Translations under genes and position numbers: made by a program | Notes under the pieces: generated by a model | Databases searched by the model: none | What the model saw: only the letters and a program-made list of their open reading frames with translations | What the model was told of the DNA's origin: nothing | Assembly (NCBI GenBank): GCA_037903475.1 | Contig: JBAJFG010000140.1 | Span: 2,170,001 to 2,234,000, forward strand | Origin: Ancylostoma caninum | Lineage: Eukaryota; Nematoda; Chromadorea; Rhabditida; Ancylostomatidae | DNA: 64,000 bases | Direction of reading: 5' to 3' | Part shown: positions 1 through 9,599 of the stretch, piece by piece | Layout of the letters: the number at the start of each line of letters is the position of its first letter | Numbering within the stretch: position 1 is the first letter of the stretch

Positions 1-284
1 ACTTATTCCATATTATGTACCCAGTTCCTGGTTGCTGGTTTTCATGTGATGAAAACAGATTTTTGGGACAGCGTTCTCCTCCTACTTTTAGGTCGGGTGG
101 TTTATAACAAACCTGTGGAAAAAGTTGGAGGGTGTCATATATTATCGTAGATTTACTAGGACAGCGATGTAAAGAGAGACAAGACGTCCCTGCTGTTAGG
201 AGCTTGCACCTTGAAGATATTGTTAGTTTCTTCTTGGGTAAAAATTCACTCATGTGTATCCATGTAGCAACCAGAACTTCCCCA

Positions 285-362
285 GTCTAGGAATCAGTGA
301 CTTCCCCCTAAATGTCTACAGGTTTGACTACACATTTAGGGGGAAGTCAATGATTCCTAGAC
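285..362. repeat. 31-bp inverted repeat with 16-nt loop
   Basis: Arms 285-315 and 332-362 are inverse with one mismatch (GTCTAGGAATCAGTGACTTC...). Near-perfect, so recent or selected. Confidence 0.85.
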
Positions 363-684
363 AATTTATGAATTTTCATACATACCTATGAACAAGCTTT
401 CAGCGCTGAGGGCCAAGCAAAGGATAGCTACTCCAAGGAACGGAATTCAGGATATGGTCCTGTTTATAGGTTTGGGAAAATGAAAAAAAAAACATCGAGC
501 TTCACTTAGCAAGGAATGGTTCGTTGTTTGGATGATAATACTTCAACATACAACCGAGCAAAAATGCTGATTTCACTGAAACTGGAACAAAAGGTCGAAG
601 CTCAATAAACAAGCGAAAATCTCTTCATATCCTCTCCGATCCTAACAATTTCAGTAGCATTAAATTATAAAGCAAGGACGACAA

Positions 685-1408
685 TCTGTACATATAAAAG
701 CGAAAGTTTGTGTGTGTGTTTTTGTGTTTTCCCTTTTTTGTGTGTTCCGAATAGAAATCGCAGAGGGTGTACCGATCCGGAACAAATTTTGCACCTAGAC
801 CCTACAGGTTCCGGCAGAGTTCATAGGCTACACTTTGCCAGAAACTATTGATTGATTTATCGATTATGTCAATTTTATTGATTTTTCTAAATTTTCGCAC
901 AGGGGTCGGTGGGGGCATGTCTACTAGAGCTCTGCATTACGCTGAACACGAATATGACATCATTTTGCACAAAATATTGATTCATTGATTTTACCGATTT
1001 TTTTTCATTCTTGTTCCGAGACAGTGAAGGATATGTCTGCTGTGGTTCGCCACTACGCTGAACACGGATATGGTAATCGTTTCGCACGAAATATTGATTT
1101 ATCGATTCTATTGATTTTTCGCTTTTCCATCCCATGGGGCAGTGAAGACACGTTTACTGGAGTTCTTTGATAAGCTGAATATGAATATGAGAATTTTTTT
1201 TGCACGAATTCATCGATTTAGTGTCAACGAAACAACTTTGCAGACTTTCGTTTACGAATCAACGGAAAATGGCCATTTAAGCTCCGCTAATATGTTGATC
1301 ATCAGAATCATGTGCATTTTTAATGAATTTATAATCCATAGCTATTGCTCTAAGCAGTGTGAGATTGCCAGGGTAGTGAAACACCCACAAGTCGGATATG
1401 GCAGCTAG
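685..1408 (+). mobile_element. Non-autonomous Helitron-like element, copy 1
   Basis: Begins TCTGTACATATAAAAGCG after an A and ends with a small hairpin and GGCAGCTAG, the Helitron CTAG end. The 5' part has a TG-rich run and TTCCGAATAGAAATCGC. The body holds three diverged units of about 115 bp built round GCTGAACACGAATATGA and TTTCGCACGAAATATTGATT. No helicase or Rep coding. Confidence 0.6.
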
Positions 1409-2328
1409 CAACCTTATAATCTTCATTGCTAAAGTACAGACCGTCAGATACATATTTGGGAAGAAAGCGGCACAGAAAACCTTGTATTGAAGAAGGCCTT
1501 GAAAGTTCTCTTTCCTGTAGGTTGAAACCGTCCAGTGAATTTTCACTTCACATTTTCTATATTTGTTCATATTCCACTTCCATTTTTGATAAATACTCCT
1601 CAGCTCTCAAATGTTTATGAGAAGAAAAAAACCATCATATAGGAAATGATTATGTATAGGAAAGAATCAATATGTACATACAAAACAAAAAAAATGACAG
1701 AGAATATCTACACCCATGTCAATCGATGAAATTCAATGGCAATAATTGGCTATCCTCCTCTGTGAATTGGCTAGGACTTGCTGAATGATGACACAAATTG
1801 AGAGTATCGTCGGGTGTCACGCGTTGGCGAGTCTGGAAATCAATATATCGATTGTGAGAAGCAAGTCGTTGCAAAAAAAAAACTAGCATACATATAGTTC
1901 ACTGGAACAGTATCTTAATTTGTTGAAACAGTATTTCGTTTAGATCAGCTAGTGTTTTTGAGATCTTCCGTTTCGTGGAACACAATCAAAACATTCCATA
2001 AGTAATGAAAAATAAATCATGAATTACTAAAAAAATTAGAAGAAACAAAAGGAAAAACTGGCTCAGCATCCGTCTCGCACTTTACCTTATACGGAAGCTG
2101 AGGTGGAAGCATATGACTACTCTAGTGGTAAATAAATGAATTTGAGGGTTTATTGTGGCGGGAAATTCTTATGAATTTGAAGGCAGTTTTTTTTGCCTCG
2201 GAACCATTCGTTTGCCTATATAGTTTCACTTAATAACGACATTTTTTGAAAATATTTCATCTGAAATTTCCTATATGAAAGAAGAAAGAACAGAAAATCT
2301 TCTTCTGTATTGTAATTGACAACTATGC
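1409..2328. other. No gene seen
   Basis: AT-rich. A weak minus-strand frame at 2035-2115 (LPYKVKCETDAEP...) reads into a poly-T run and has no supporting signals. Confidence 0.4.
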
Positions 2329-2329
2329 A

Positions 2330-2335
2330 TTTATT
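2330..2335 (-). terminator. Poly(A) signal AATAAA of the two-helix membrane protein gene
   Basis: Minus-strand AATAAA 44 bp past the TAA at 2379. Its position supports the terminal exon 2579-2379. Confidence 0.6.
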
Positions 2336-2378
2336 AATAAAGCTGCCATTTTTTAACAGAAAGGGAACCGCTGGAACT

Positions 2379-3604
2379 TTACAAATTTCGGATCTTCCGA
2401 GCACCTTCGCCTTCTAGGGCTAGAAATAGCTCCAGCAGCACTTGAAACACAGAAGCACCTACCAAAAAAAGGCATAATATGTGAGCCACATGTGTTAATG
2501 GGATTTTCTTTCCATGGCAGAAGCGAGTGCTTCCCTGAGGCAAAACAATCTGATTAGAGAACTCCAGCGGAATATCCTGCTGTCAGAAACATCTGGTTCA
2601 AGAGTACTGAATTCCGCAAGAGTATTTGAATAACTGATGATGAGGAAGTCATGTGATAATCAAACAACTATTAAAGGACGAGTACATGAGATCACATTTT
2701 CCAGCGCTATCTTGTACCACAAATTTATGGACTTTCTTGGGAAGAGAAGGACATTGGCCCTAGGTTTAGGATTATCGTCTGGGCGGGTTCTGGATGGTAC
2801 AGGAAAGGGATAATACGGGAGAGATACTCCCAATTTTTTTCAATAATATGGCCCAAATTTCAAGGAAAATGGTATGTGCTGACGCTGCGACCTACTTGCA
2901 GCACAATAAAAAACACAAATCCCAAGACTGCACGTCGGTTAAAGCCGTAGTTCTGCAATTTCACCAGTTTCGTGGAATGTGGTTTATGGAATCGATGGTG
3001 ACACGTATCAAACTTAACGACTATAATCTGAACCACCTATTTTGACGTTGTATTTCACTTCGAATCATTTTGTAGTACAAGTACTTGGTTTTCCTAGCGA
3101 GGTATAACGTAGTTTGGTCTTGCTTTCTCGGAAATTATTAGAGAATTTTGAGCCATGAAAAATTTGATATCTCTACGATACGACGTAGAAGTCATTGGAC
3201 CATTCCAGATATTTAGCAAATTTCTTGGATCGTTTACAAACCATTTTCGAGCTTATTTTCAGATATTTGTGAATTTTATGAAATGAATGAACAAGCGAAT
3301 AACCAATTAGTTGAAAAAATGAGTTGTTCTTTGAATGTTAGACATCAAGCTATTCAAATATAAAAGAACGGCTCAAGTAATCAGATACTCACAATCTTCG
3401 TTTGACGAAAACGAGTAGGCGTTCCTCTCCATGGAAAAGTCCGAGTTTTTCGACGCACCCGACCAATATTGTGAATACTCTTTTGAGAAGTTGCTGCTGA
3501 CGTCTGTAACAAAAGGACACTATTTATAATCTACTGCCCAGGCATTTAATTGCTTCTGACTGAGAGGTAATTTCCGGTTCTTTCAGGGGCGAAAGAAAGT
3601 TCAT
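2379..3604 (-). CDS. Small two-helix membrane protein, unassigned
   Basis: Three exons agree in phase 0: 3503-3393, 2952-2896 and 2579-2379 (TAA). They have good acceptors (ttgttacag, aaattgcag, tttctgacag) and donors (gtgagt, gtaggt). The encoded 122 residues start with an Arg/Thr-rich basic stretch, then a hydrophobic helix (RRAVLGFVFFIVLQ), a short polar loop with one Cys, a second longer hydrophobic segment (VAHILCLFLVGASVFQVLLE) and a charged tail ending KIRNL. That layout suits a small organellar or ER membrane protein; I recognise no family. An ATG at 3604 opens a 17-codon first exon (3604-3554) that joins in frame only if a 50-bp GC-AG intron is accepted, so the start is the weak part. 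AATAAA sits at 2330-2335. It diverges from the gene at 3708. Confidence 0.6.
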
Positions 3605-3707
3605 TAAACTACGACGAACTCCCGGAAGGGTTACGTCAGCGTGTGAGAGCTCGCTAGACTAGAAAAACAAGATGGCATGGGATCAGCTGAGGACTAGTGA
3701 TGTCTAG
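3605..3707. promoter_or_regulatory. Shared divergent promoter region
   Basis: Only 103 bp separate the proposed start codons at 3604 (minus) and 3708 (plus). The interval contains CCGGAAG at 3622-3628, an ETS-type core, and TTACGTCA at 3631-3638, a CRE/bZIP-type octamer. It shows no TATA box. Both motifs are common in housekeeping divergent promoters; their use here is inference. Confidence 0.45.
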
Positions 3708-4604
3708 ATGTCTGCGGATGAGGAATCCTATGAATTGGGTGGGAAAGTAATCACCTCCGAGCAGGAAAAGGTAAGTGATCTTCTCAGGGTTCAGTGGGAA
3801 GGTATAAAAAAGAAATAGAGAAAAACAGGAGAGAAAAAAAACGAAAATACTAAGAATGCCGAACAAGAGAGCTATATTAGCTAAGGTGGATATTCATGTT
3901 CCAATTTTGTCGTTTAGTATTGAATGAATAAGAAATATCTTTCAAAATACCTTACAACCAAATAATTTAGCTGATATGCTGGATTAGTCCCTTGGCCTTG
4001 AAGAAGTCCCAAAATTGTTCTCTTCGGACTTTCTGCATGCCGTTTCAAATGCCATTCTACCCCTATTGTTGGCCTTGCATTTATGCTCCCTAAATCTTCT
4101 CAGTTCTTTTACCCTGAACTAATCCTTAGCCTAAGGTTTAGTGTGAAGCTATAGCACGTGCCACAAAACCTCATGGATTCCCAAAAACCTCAAGGATCCC
4201 TGGAAATTCCCATTCAGCTCGAAAAACACGCATGAAAAGGCGGCGGCTGTTCAAATAGTCACGCGTTTTTCCAAGCTTTGACGCACATGCCATTCACCTA
4301 CACACCATTCCCTAATGTTTGAGTATATCCATGTCTCCAAAAGGTTCTTTTTCCTATAAAAAGTGGTGGTAAAACGAAAAGGATCATCTGGCAGGTTACT
4401 AGGAGCGCCTTTGAAAGTCCTCTGAGAATTTTGTGGGGTGAGAGGGTTCTACTGCATTAAACGGTGCTGCTTTTCAAATATTTCCAACGAAACTATAGAA
4501 ATAAACTAGTGTTCTTCAGAGAAATGCAGGAATCTGAGAAAAACCGGAAATTGCCCCCGAAATCGCAGAAGAACCCACCACATCGTCGTCGTCGCGGCTC
4601 GTAG
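3708..4604 (+). CDS. Small hydrophilic protein, 59 residues, unassigned
   Basis: Exon 1 is 3708-3770, starting ATG TCT GCG GAT (MSADEESYELGG...) and ending at a near-perfect donor, AAAAG|gtaagt. Proposed exon 2 is 4104-4135 (after cttctcag) and exon 3 is 4520-4604 (after gttcttcag), ending TAG. The phases 0/0, 2/2 agree and give an acidic N-terminus, a short hydrophobic patch (FFYPELILSL) and a basic, Pro-rich tail ending in four arginines. A uORF of 11 codons (ATG at 3672) ends with a TAG that directly abuts the main ATG in the same frame. Exon 1 is well supported; exon 2 has a weak donor (gtttag), and no poly(A) signal was seen. Exon 3 lies antisense to the small ORF at 4493-4639, so at most one of the two may be real. 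No family recognised. Confidence 0.4.
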
Positions 4605-4639
4605 TACGTCACATAAGGCTTAGTACTGCTGGATCCCAT
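4493..4639 (-). CDS. Small ORF behind a TATA/initiator promoter
   Basis: First ATG downstream of the TATA box at 4754-4759. The open frame gives 48 residues beginning MGSSSTKPYVTYYEPRRRRC; the MGSSS start could be N-myristoylated. A 45-bp stretch (4578-4534, gtgggt...ttctcag) has the size and ends of a nematode intron. Since 45 is a multiple of three, removal gives a 33-residue variant. Nothing identifies the product. It is antisense to proposed exon 3 of the plus-strand gene at 3708, which weakens both models. Confidence 0.3.
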   Translation of the reverse strand: MGSSSTKPYVTYYEPRRRRCGGFFCDFGGNFRFFSDSCISLKNTSLFL

Positions 4640-4723
4640 GATGCAACGGAAGTGCAATGGAAGTATAGACTCTGGAAGAGGTTCAAGTAGCGAATAAGCT
4701 GTCGGCACACTGACCACAGAACT

Positions 4724-4776
4724 ACTGAAGTGCTCAGCGGGCGACCGGCAGTTCTTATATCCTCCGAGTGGGCGGG
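4724..4776 (-). promoter_or_regulatory. TATA/initiator core promoter with GC box
   Basis: Minus strand: GC box CCCGCCC (4776-4770), TATAAG (4759-4754) and TCAGT (4728-4724), with the A of TCAGT 33 bp from the first T of TATA. More C-rich GC-box-like sequence continues to about 4800. The arrangement matches a focused core promoter. Confidence 0.45.
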
Positions 4777-5621
4777 ACCACGGAGGGCATGGAGGGCGGA
4801 GGTGATTGACGAGTTTTCCTAGCAACTAGTAGTTAGAGAGCAACGTTGAGGGTGTGGTTTGTTGAGCAAACAAGCCAAAGCTCAAAAAACGAGGCAATAG
4901 GTCGAGGATGTGATGGAAAATTAGGGTCGTAACGGTGATTTGTGGTTTACATGGGGAAGATTTTGGGTTTGTATTCGAACGAAACAACTGATGCGGAACA
5001 TTTAGACGAGATGGACTAGTGAGATAAGAGAAATGCCGGATTTAATCACTAGGTTGTTGCCGTATCCAATCGACAGACAAACATATTTGAAGGAGAAAAC
5101 TGGGAAATATACGGAGAAAATATTTAGAATCACGTGCAAAGAACGATGAGAACTGAGAAATCCGAGAAAATAGGTAGATAGCGCAGAACTGTTTCCAGAA
5201 TTTTCCAGAAACTTTCCCGGGAAAAGCAATGCTATGCGGAATAACAGATTTAGCAACAGTGACATTACAATTTACTTTTTAAGCCATAGTAATGGGAACA
5301 AAACAGAATTCTTCTCAGGGCAGATTCTACATACAGCAGTCAACACCGTCAAAGCTGTTCTGTGGGTCATAATGAGGCAAAGAGGCGGCTGATCGCATTC
5401 TTGTGATTGGTCAATTCAGAAGAAGAGCAAATCACAGGACAATGACAGGCGCCGTTCCACATCATCATGACCCACAACCAAGCTCACTCGTTTTTTTATT
5501 GACTCATTTATGTATTTATTGGCCTATTTATTTGATCGATTATTTAGTTTTTCATTTATTTTTCTATTCACCTAATGCACTTCCTCGGGGTAAACACCTA
5601 GAAGCACAAGTTAGACTTCCG

Positions 5622-5837
5622 CTACTCTACGCGTGAAACACAGCACTCTTCTTCGCCGTCACTCATGCGACACCAATTTTGATACGTATCGATTAGCAGC
5701 GGCTCGTGCGGCTGCGGCAACCAGCACCTCTGCCTGTAGGTATCGGAATCAAGCTCGTTGGCGACAGCAATGCAGGACGCTATCCTCCACTTAGGGAATA
5801 GCTGCTCTTTATTTGAAGGAAATAAATACAGGAACAA
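5622..5837 (-). CDS. Terminal coding exon, Cys-containing acidic C-terminus
   Basis: The frame is open for 71 codons without a usable ATG, so it is probably a last exon; the exact acceptor is unclear (candidates cag at about 5789 and ctaag nearby). From about 5775 the codon pattern is clearly protein-like (ANELDSDTYRQRC... then DGEEECCVSRVE and TAG). It has five cysteines, two of them adjacent near the C-terminus. AATAAA lies at 5555-5560, about 62 bp past the stop. Upstream exons were not found; the ORF at 5857-6039 ends in a different phase. The plus strand is also open here but reads as an Ala-rich string, which I judge less likely. Confidence 0.4.
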   Translation of the reverse strand: MFLYLFPSNKEQLFPKWRIASCIAVANELDSDTYRQRCWLPQPHEPLLIDTYQNWCRMSDGEEECCVSRVE

Positions 5838-6436
5838 AAATATTCATGCCGAAAACCTACCCAGCGGGGGTTCCAGAAATTTTATATACGTTTATTTGTT
5901 TCTTTATACGCATATTCAGCACGTTATTTGAATACCCAAAGGGTTGAAAATGCATCAAGAGGTACATTTTGTTCCCCATGTGAAGCAGCAGATGCGAGGG
6001 AGAGCGGAGCCTACGTACACGGATAAAATCCATGTTCATATTATACTATAGTAAGAAGTTAATAATGAATGCATCGGGTGTGTTTTCCATCGAATTCATT
6101 CAACCGAATTTTATCGGGTTCAAAATTTTGATTTCGAGTAGGTCGGGATTTCGGATACTCGAAAGTGAGGGAGCCGCTCATTTCCTATTCCGCATAATCA
6201 AATCTTTTCTTGAATTGAGTTCCAAAGTGTTAGTTGAAATTATTTTAATCGTCGAACTGTTTGTCTCCTTATTCGACTTCTGTTCAGTATTAAGCATATA
6301 TATGTAGTCTGTATTCACGTCTGTAAAAAATTGGCTTATAAGCAAGAGCTACCTTTCTTGGTTTCATTTATAGAACGACTGAAACGGGGGAGAGAGCGAG
6401 CCTATCCGAAACACTTGTGGAAGCCGATTACCCACC

Positions 6437-6589
6437 ATGGCACCCTCCATGGATCCCTTTTACGAGTTGGTTTGGAGTGCACAAAGCGTTCCAGAAGGAG
6501 GACTTAAGGACAGGCGGCGGTTCCTCACTCCCAGCAACCAGCCCTCTCTTCTACTCAAATCATTCTATCAAATATTTCCACATTTCTGA
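6437..6589 (+). CDS. Short ORF, 50 residues, possible trans-spliced single exon
   Basis: ATG in a good context (cccaccATGG) begins MAPSMDPFYELVWSAQSVPE; the frame ends TGA at 6589. Sixty-odd bases upstream is a strong acceptor (gtttcatttatag, 6374) that could receive a spliced leader. A second frame in the same exon is open for 80 codons (6376-6614, ends HLSFP), so the reading frame is not certain. A weak CATAAA follows the second stop. No family recognised. Confidence 0.28.
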   Translation: MAPSMDPFYELVWSAQSVPEGGLKDRRRFLTPSNQPSLLLKSFYQIFPHF

Positions 6590-7118
6590 GCAAAATCATC
6601 TTTCTTTTCCATAAACATCAAAAAAAAATCAAGCCGGAGTATACTTAAACTACTGATCTTCCACTCAGGAAAAAAGAGAAGGCCCATTTCTTGGTGTGGA
6701 TGGTTTACTGAACTCTCCATGAAGAATGGGCTTTCAAGTTGTTTATGTGGGCTGGAAAAGGAAAGCGGAATTCAAGTGATGAATTGTTCTGTCATATGGA
6801 GTAACGCGCCAGCCCTAGAAGAGCTAGAAGAAATAAAAACGCAAATCGTTTTCTAAAACGTCTTCTTGGCGCTCTTTGACCCTCTGCTTGGTGGATATAT
6901 TTTCTTGGTTGAAAACCTACACCAACGACAAATTGGGGTTATATTTCTTCCACTTGTTGGAGTCATGTGAGTCATGGCCGGAGAGTAATGCCACTTTTTT
7001 CACTTCCTATTGAGAATGTCATATTTGGGCATTGGTTTAGTAGTATAGTTTCCGATGGTGCATAAACATGGCGTAATAAATAAAGTGTTAGTAGTCGGAA
7101 GTAGGTAAACTAGTAAGC

Positions 7119-7145
7119 AAATAAATAAATAAATAAATAAATAAA
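7119..7145 (+). repeat. (AAAT)n microsatellite
   Basis: Seven uninterrupted AAAT-type tetramers. Confidence 0.9.
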
Positions 7146-7244
7146 CGATTCCATTAACAGAGATTCCAATGAGAGCTCCCGACGATGAACTAATTCAACG
7201 AAAAAACACGTTATTCTCGAGTATGTTAATGAATTTGTTATAAG

Positions 7245-7312
7245 GAATATGGAGAAGCAGAGAAAGAAGAGAAGAGGAGAGAAAAGAGAGAAAAGAGAAA
7301 GGAAGGGGGAAA
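7245..7312 (+). repeat. Purine (GA-rich) tract
   Basis: Almost pure A/G over nearly 70 bases (AGAAAGAAGAGAAGAGGAGA...). Confidence 0.8.
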
Positions 7313-8067
7313 CCCAATACTCCCTCTTCACGCAGAAAGGAGGTGAGATCCATGGGTATGAAAATGTAACGGAATACCTGACGTAGCTACGGAAATTCAC
7401 TGGAAGTTAGAGAACAAAAAGGGAAAGGGCTGGAGTCAGAAATGTCGGGCTCTTTACAGGTTTTTTGCCGTCACAGAATGCTACCATGTCAGGAGATTTC
7501 ACGCGTGATATTCAGTGACAAAACTATTTTATGATTTTGAAAGTGTATGAAGTGCATTGAGAGTGTTTTAGTGAGAAAATTCTCTGGGGATTGCAAAAGG
7601 TGCTATGGTAAATGCACAGGAAAGGACAATGTACGTGAATATATTTACGGGTCTTCCTATATACACCTAAGGGGGAGCCCAAGCAGGAAGCAAACTTGAG
7701 AACAAAAATCTTATTCGTTACCCAACCAAGTGAAACCCCTGGTTCCTACACCGTTAGGTTTCCAAGCTTGTAGATCAATTAGTACCAACAATACCTAAAA
7801 CAAAGGAGAAAGCCGAATATTTTGATCGATTTGATTAATAGTTGCAGAAACGGCTTGAATATTCGAGTATTCAAGAAGCAAAAAGCTCTACAACCCTTCA
7901 TATCTCTCCTTTAAGGCTGTATCACTCTTTTTTGTTTGAAAAATCAAGTGTGGAATTTACTCAAAATCGAATATTCTGGAACAAAATTATCTTATGTGCC
8001 GATTGTTCCTGGATATGTGGATATACATATATGTGTAAACATAGTGCACAAATTCCAGCTGATTAAA

Positions 8068-8280
8068 TCAATTTTTTAAAAATTTTCTCTCGAACCACGA
8101 TGGAATTTGCAAGTGCATACTCATCATCAATTCAGGATGAGAAGTGAATATCTTCTTCTCAGGGTTATACCCCTGAAAATTTTCCCGCTCTTCTCCAGAT
8201 TCACACATTACTTCGCGAATGCCCTCTTTCTCCGGAGAAAAATGAGCTTCACGTGAAGAACATCGAAAGAATTGAGCCAA
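8068..8280 (-). CDS. Terminal coding exon, Glu/Phe-rich, unassigned
   Basis: Open for 70 codons after a TAG, with no ATG at the upstream end, ending ...WFERKFLKN TGA at 8068. The last 34 codons follow a very good acceptor (gaaaattttcag, ending at 8173). A 39-bp piece in front of it starts with GTAATG and is a multiple of three, so it could be a tiny intron or be retained without changing frame. A possible upstream exon (acceptor cactttttag near 8380, QIQRHRRWIFVLAHEG...) is in another phase. No poly(A) signal close by. Confidence 0.3.
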   Translation of the reverse strand: MAQFFRCSSREAHFSPEKEGIREVMCESGEERENFQGYNPEKKIFTSHPELMMSMHLQIPSWFERKFLKN

Positions 8281-8702
8281 CTACTCATAACCGCGTCAGT
8301 CTGCGCTAATGCACGAGCACATTATGAACCCTTCATGTGCCAGCACAAAAATCCAGCGGCGATGCCTTTGAATCTGCTAAAAAGTGTTAAATGATACTTG
8401 TCGCAGTGTTTTCACATGACATTTGCGCGGTCTAGCATCAGTAAATGAGCTGTTTTTGCTCGACTTCTCCTCGTTTCACACTTTTTGCCCATTAGCCGCA
8501 GAGCTCGGCTCAGCTCAGATATGACTCGAGGAAAAAACATCTCATTTCGCGGGGATGAGACCTCCCACGCTGTGTAAACAAGCAACTGCACTGCGAAAGT
8601 TAATGGCTCCTGTGCATTTGCGTACCCGTGGTCAACTTCCTGCCACTAACGACCCCATCTGAGAAATAATTCCTTTGGCGGACGAACTATTGTTGTGACC
8701 AG

Positions 8703-8771
8703 TTTTTTCCCTGAAGTTCACTTCGACTGGTTGGAATGGTTAAGTGGCAAGGGGCAGCGAGACAATGAAGT
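8703..8771 (+). CDS. Possible internal exon
   Basis: Flanked by a gtgaccag acceptor and a GT|gtgagt donor. In phase 2/2 it encodes FFPEVHFDWLEWLSGKGQ followed by RDNEV. It is short and isolated; an open frame just upstream (starting MRPPTLCKQATALRKLM, about 8555-8659) does not join it in phase. Confidence 0.22.
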
Positions 8772-9489
8772 GTGAGTGCCACAAATGATGTTGGCGAAAA
8801 ACACTGAATAATTAGTGGCTATGGTGAGAGAACGCACAACAGCCCTTGAAAATAAACGGAACTATTCGTTTCCGCGATGGAAAAAACGATAGAAGCCTCT
8901 TTGTACTGAACAATAGACTCATTCTGAAGTTGCGTGCTTCAGAAATTTTAAGCATAATTGTGAAGACCAATTCAATTAGGGATTTGTCTATATTCTGGGA
9001 AGAGGAGGAGAGGGAAAGCGAACCCCCAGATGGAATGTGAGGTCCCCTCCCTAATCGGACCTCGTGTGCTAATTCTTTACCAGCATTTACCGTCCAAACT
9101 ATGTATGGGAGAACGTAGAGCAAATGTTGTAAGTGGGGATAAACCAGGAGCAAGGTGGAAGCCATCGAATTTAACCCGAGTTCACCTAAAACTCGAGTAT
9201 TTCACTGGTCCCTTATAAGTGCAGTGTTTTGACCTGAGCACTCCCATTTATGAATAAGTTCAAACGATGTCCTTTGAGGGTTTTTTCCTGAGGATTTCCG
9301 TCCATAAGTGTCTGGAAATACTGATCACTTCACCAGAAGCCGGTAGAGAAGGCTAACTTTCCAAAACGAGGTTTAGTTATCCCTCCGTGGTTTTACTATA
9401 TCTGTGGTTTTCTTTTGTGCAAAGAGGAATATTGAGTGATAAACATTAGTACAGCTCAGCCAAGGCTAGAGTTTATGAAGGCATAACTG

Positions 9490-9590
9490 AAAGAAACCAG
9501 GTTACCAAACCAACTTTAACTTCCTGCGTCTCCTGCCATTACATCGTCTACGCTGACCAGCGCTGTTTTGCTAGGTTATCGTTCAACATT
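9490..9590. repeat. MITE family A, very diverged copy
   Basis: Contains ACCAAACCAACTTTAACTTCC and GCTAGGTTATCGTTCAAC, matching the inner ends of the family. Weak. Confidence 0.3.
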
Positions 9591-9599
9591 TGAGCGGGA

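Noticed and set aside
2794..3045. 83-codon plus-strand ORF
   Set aside because: It lies across an exon and intron of the better supported minus-strand membrane-protein gene and has no splice or poly(A) evidence.
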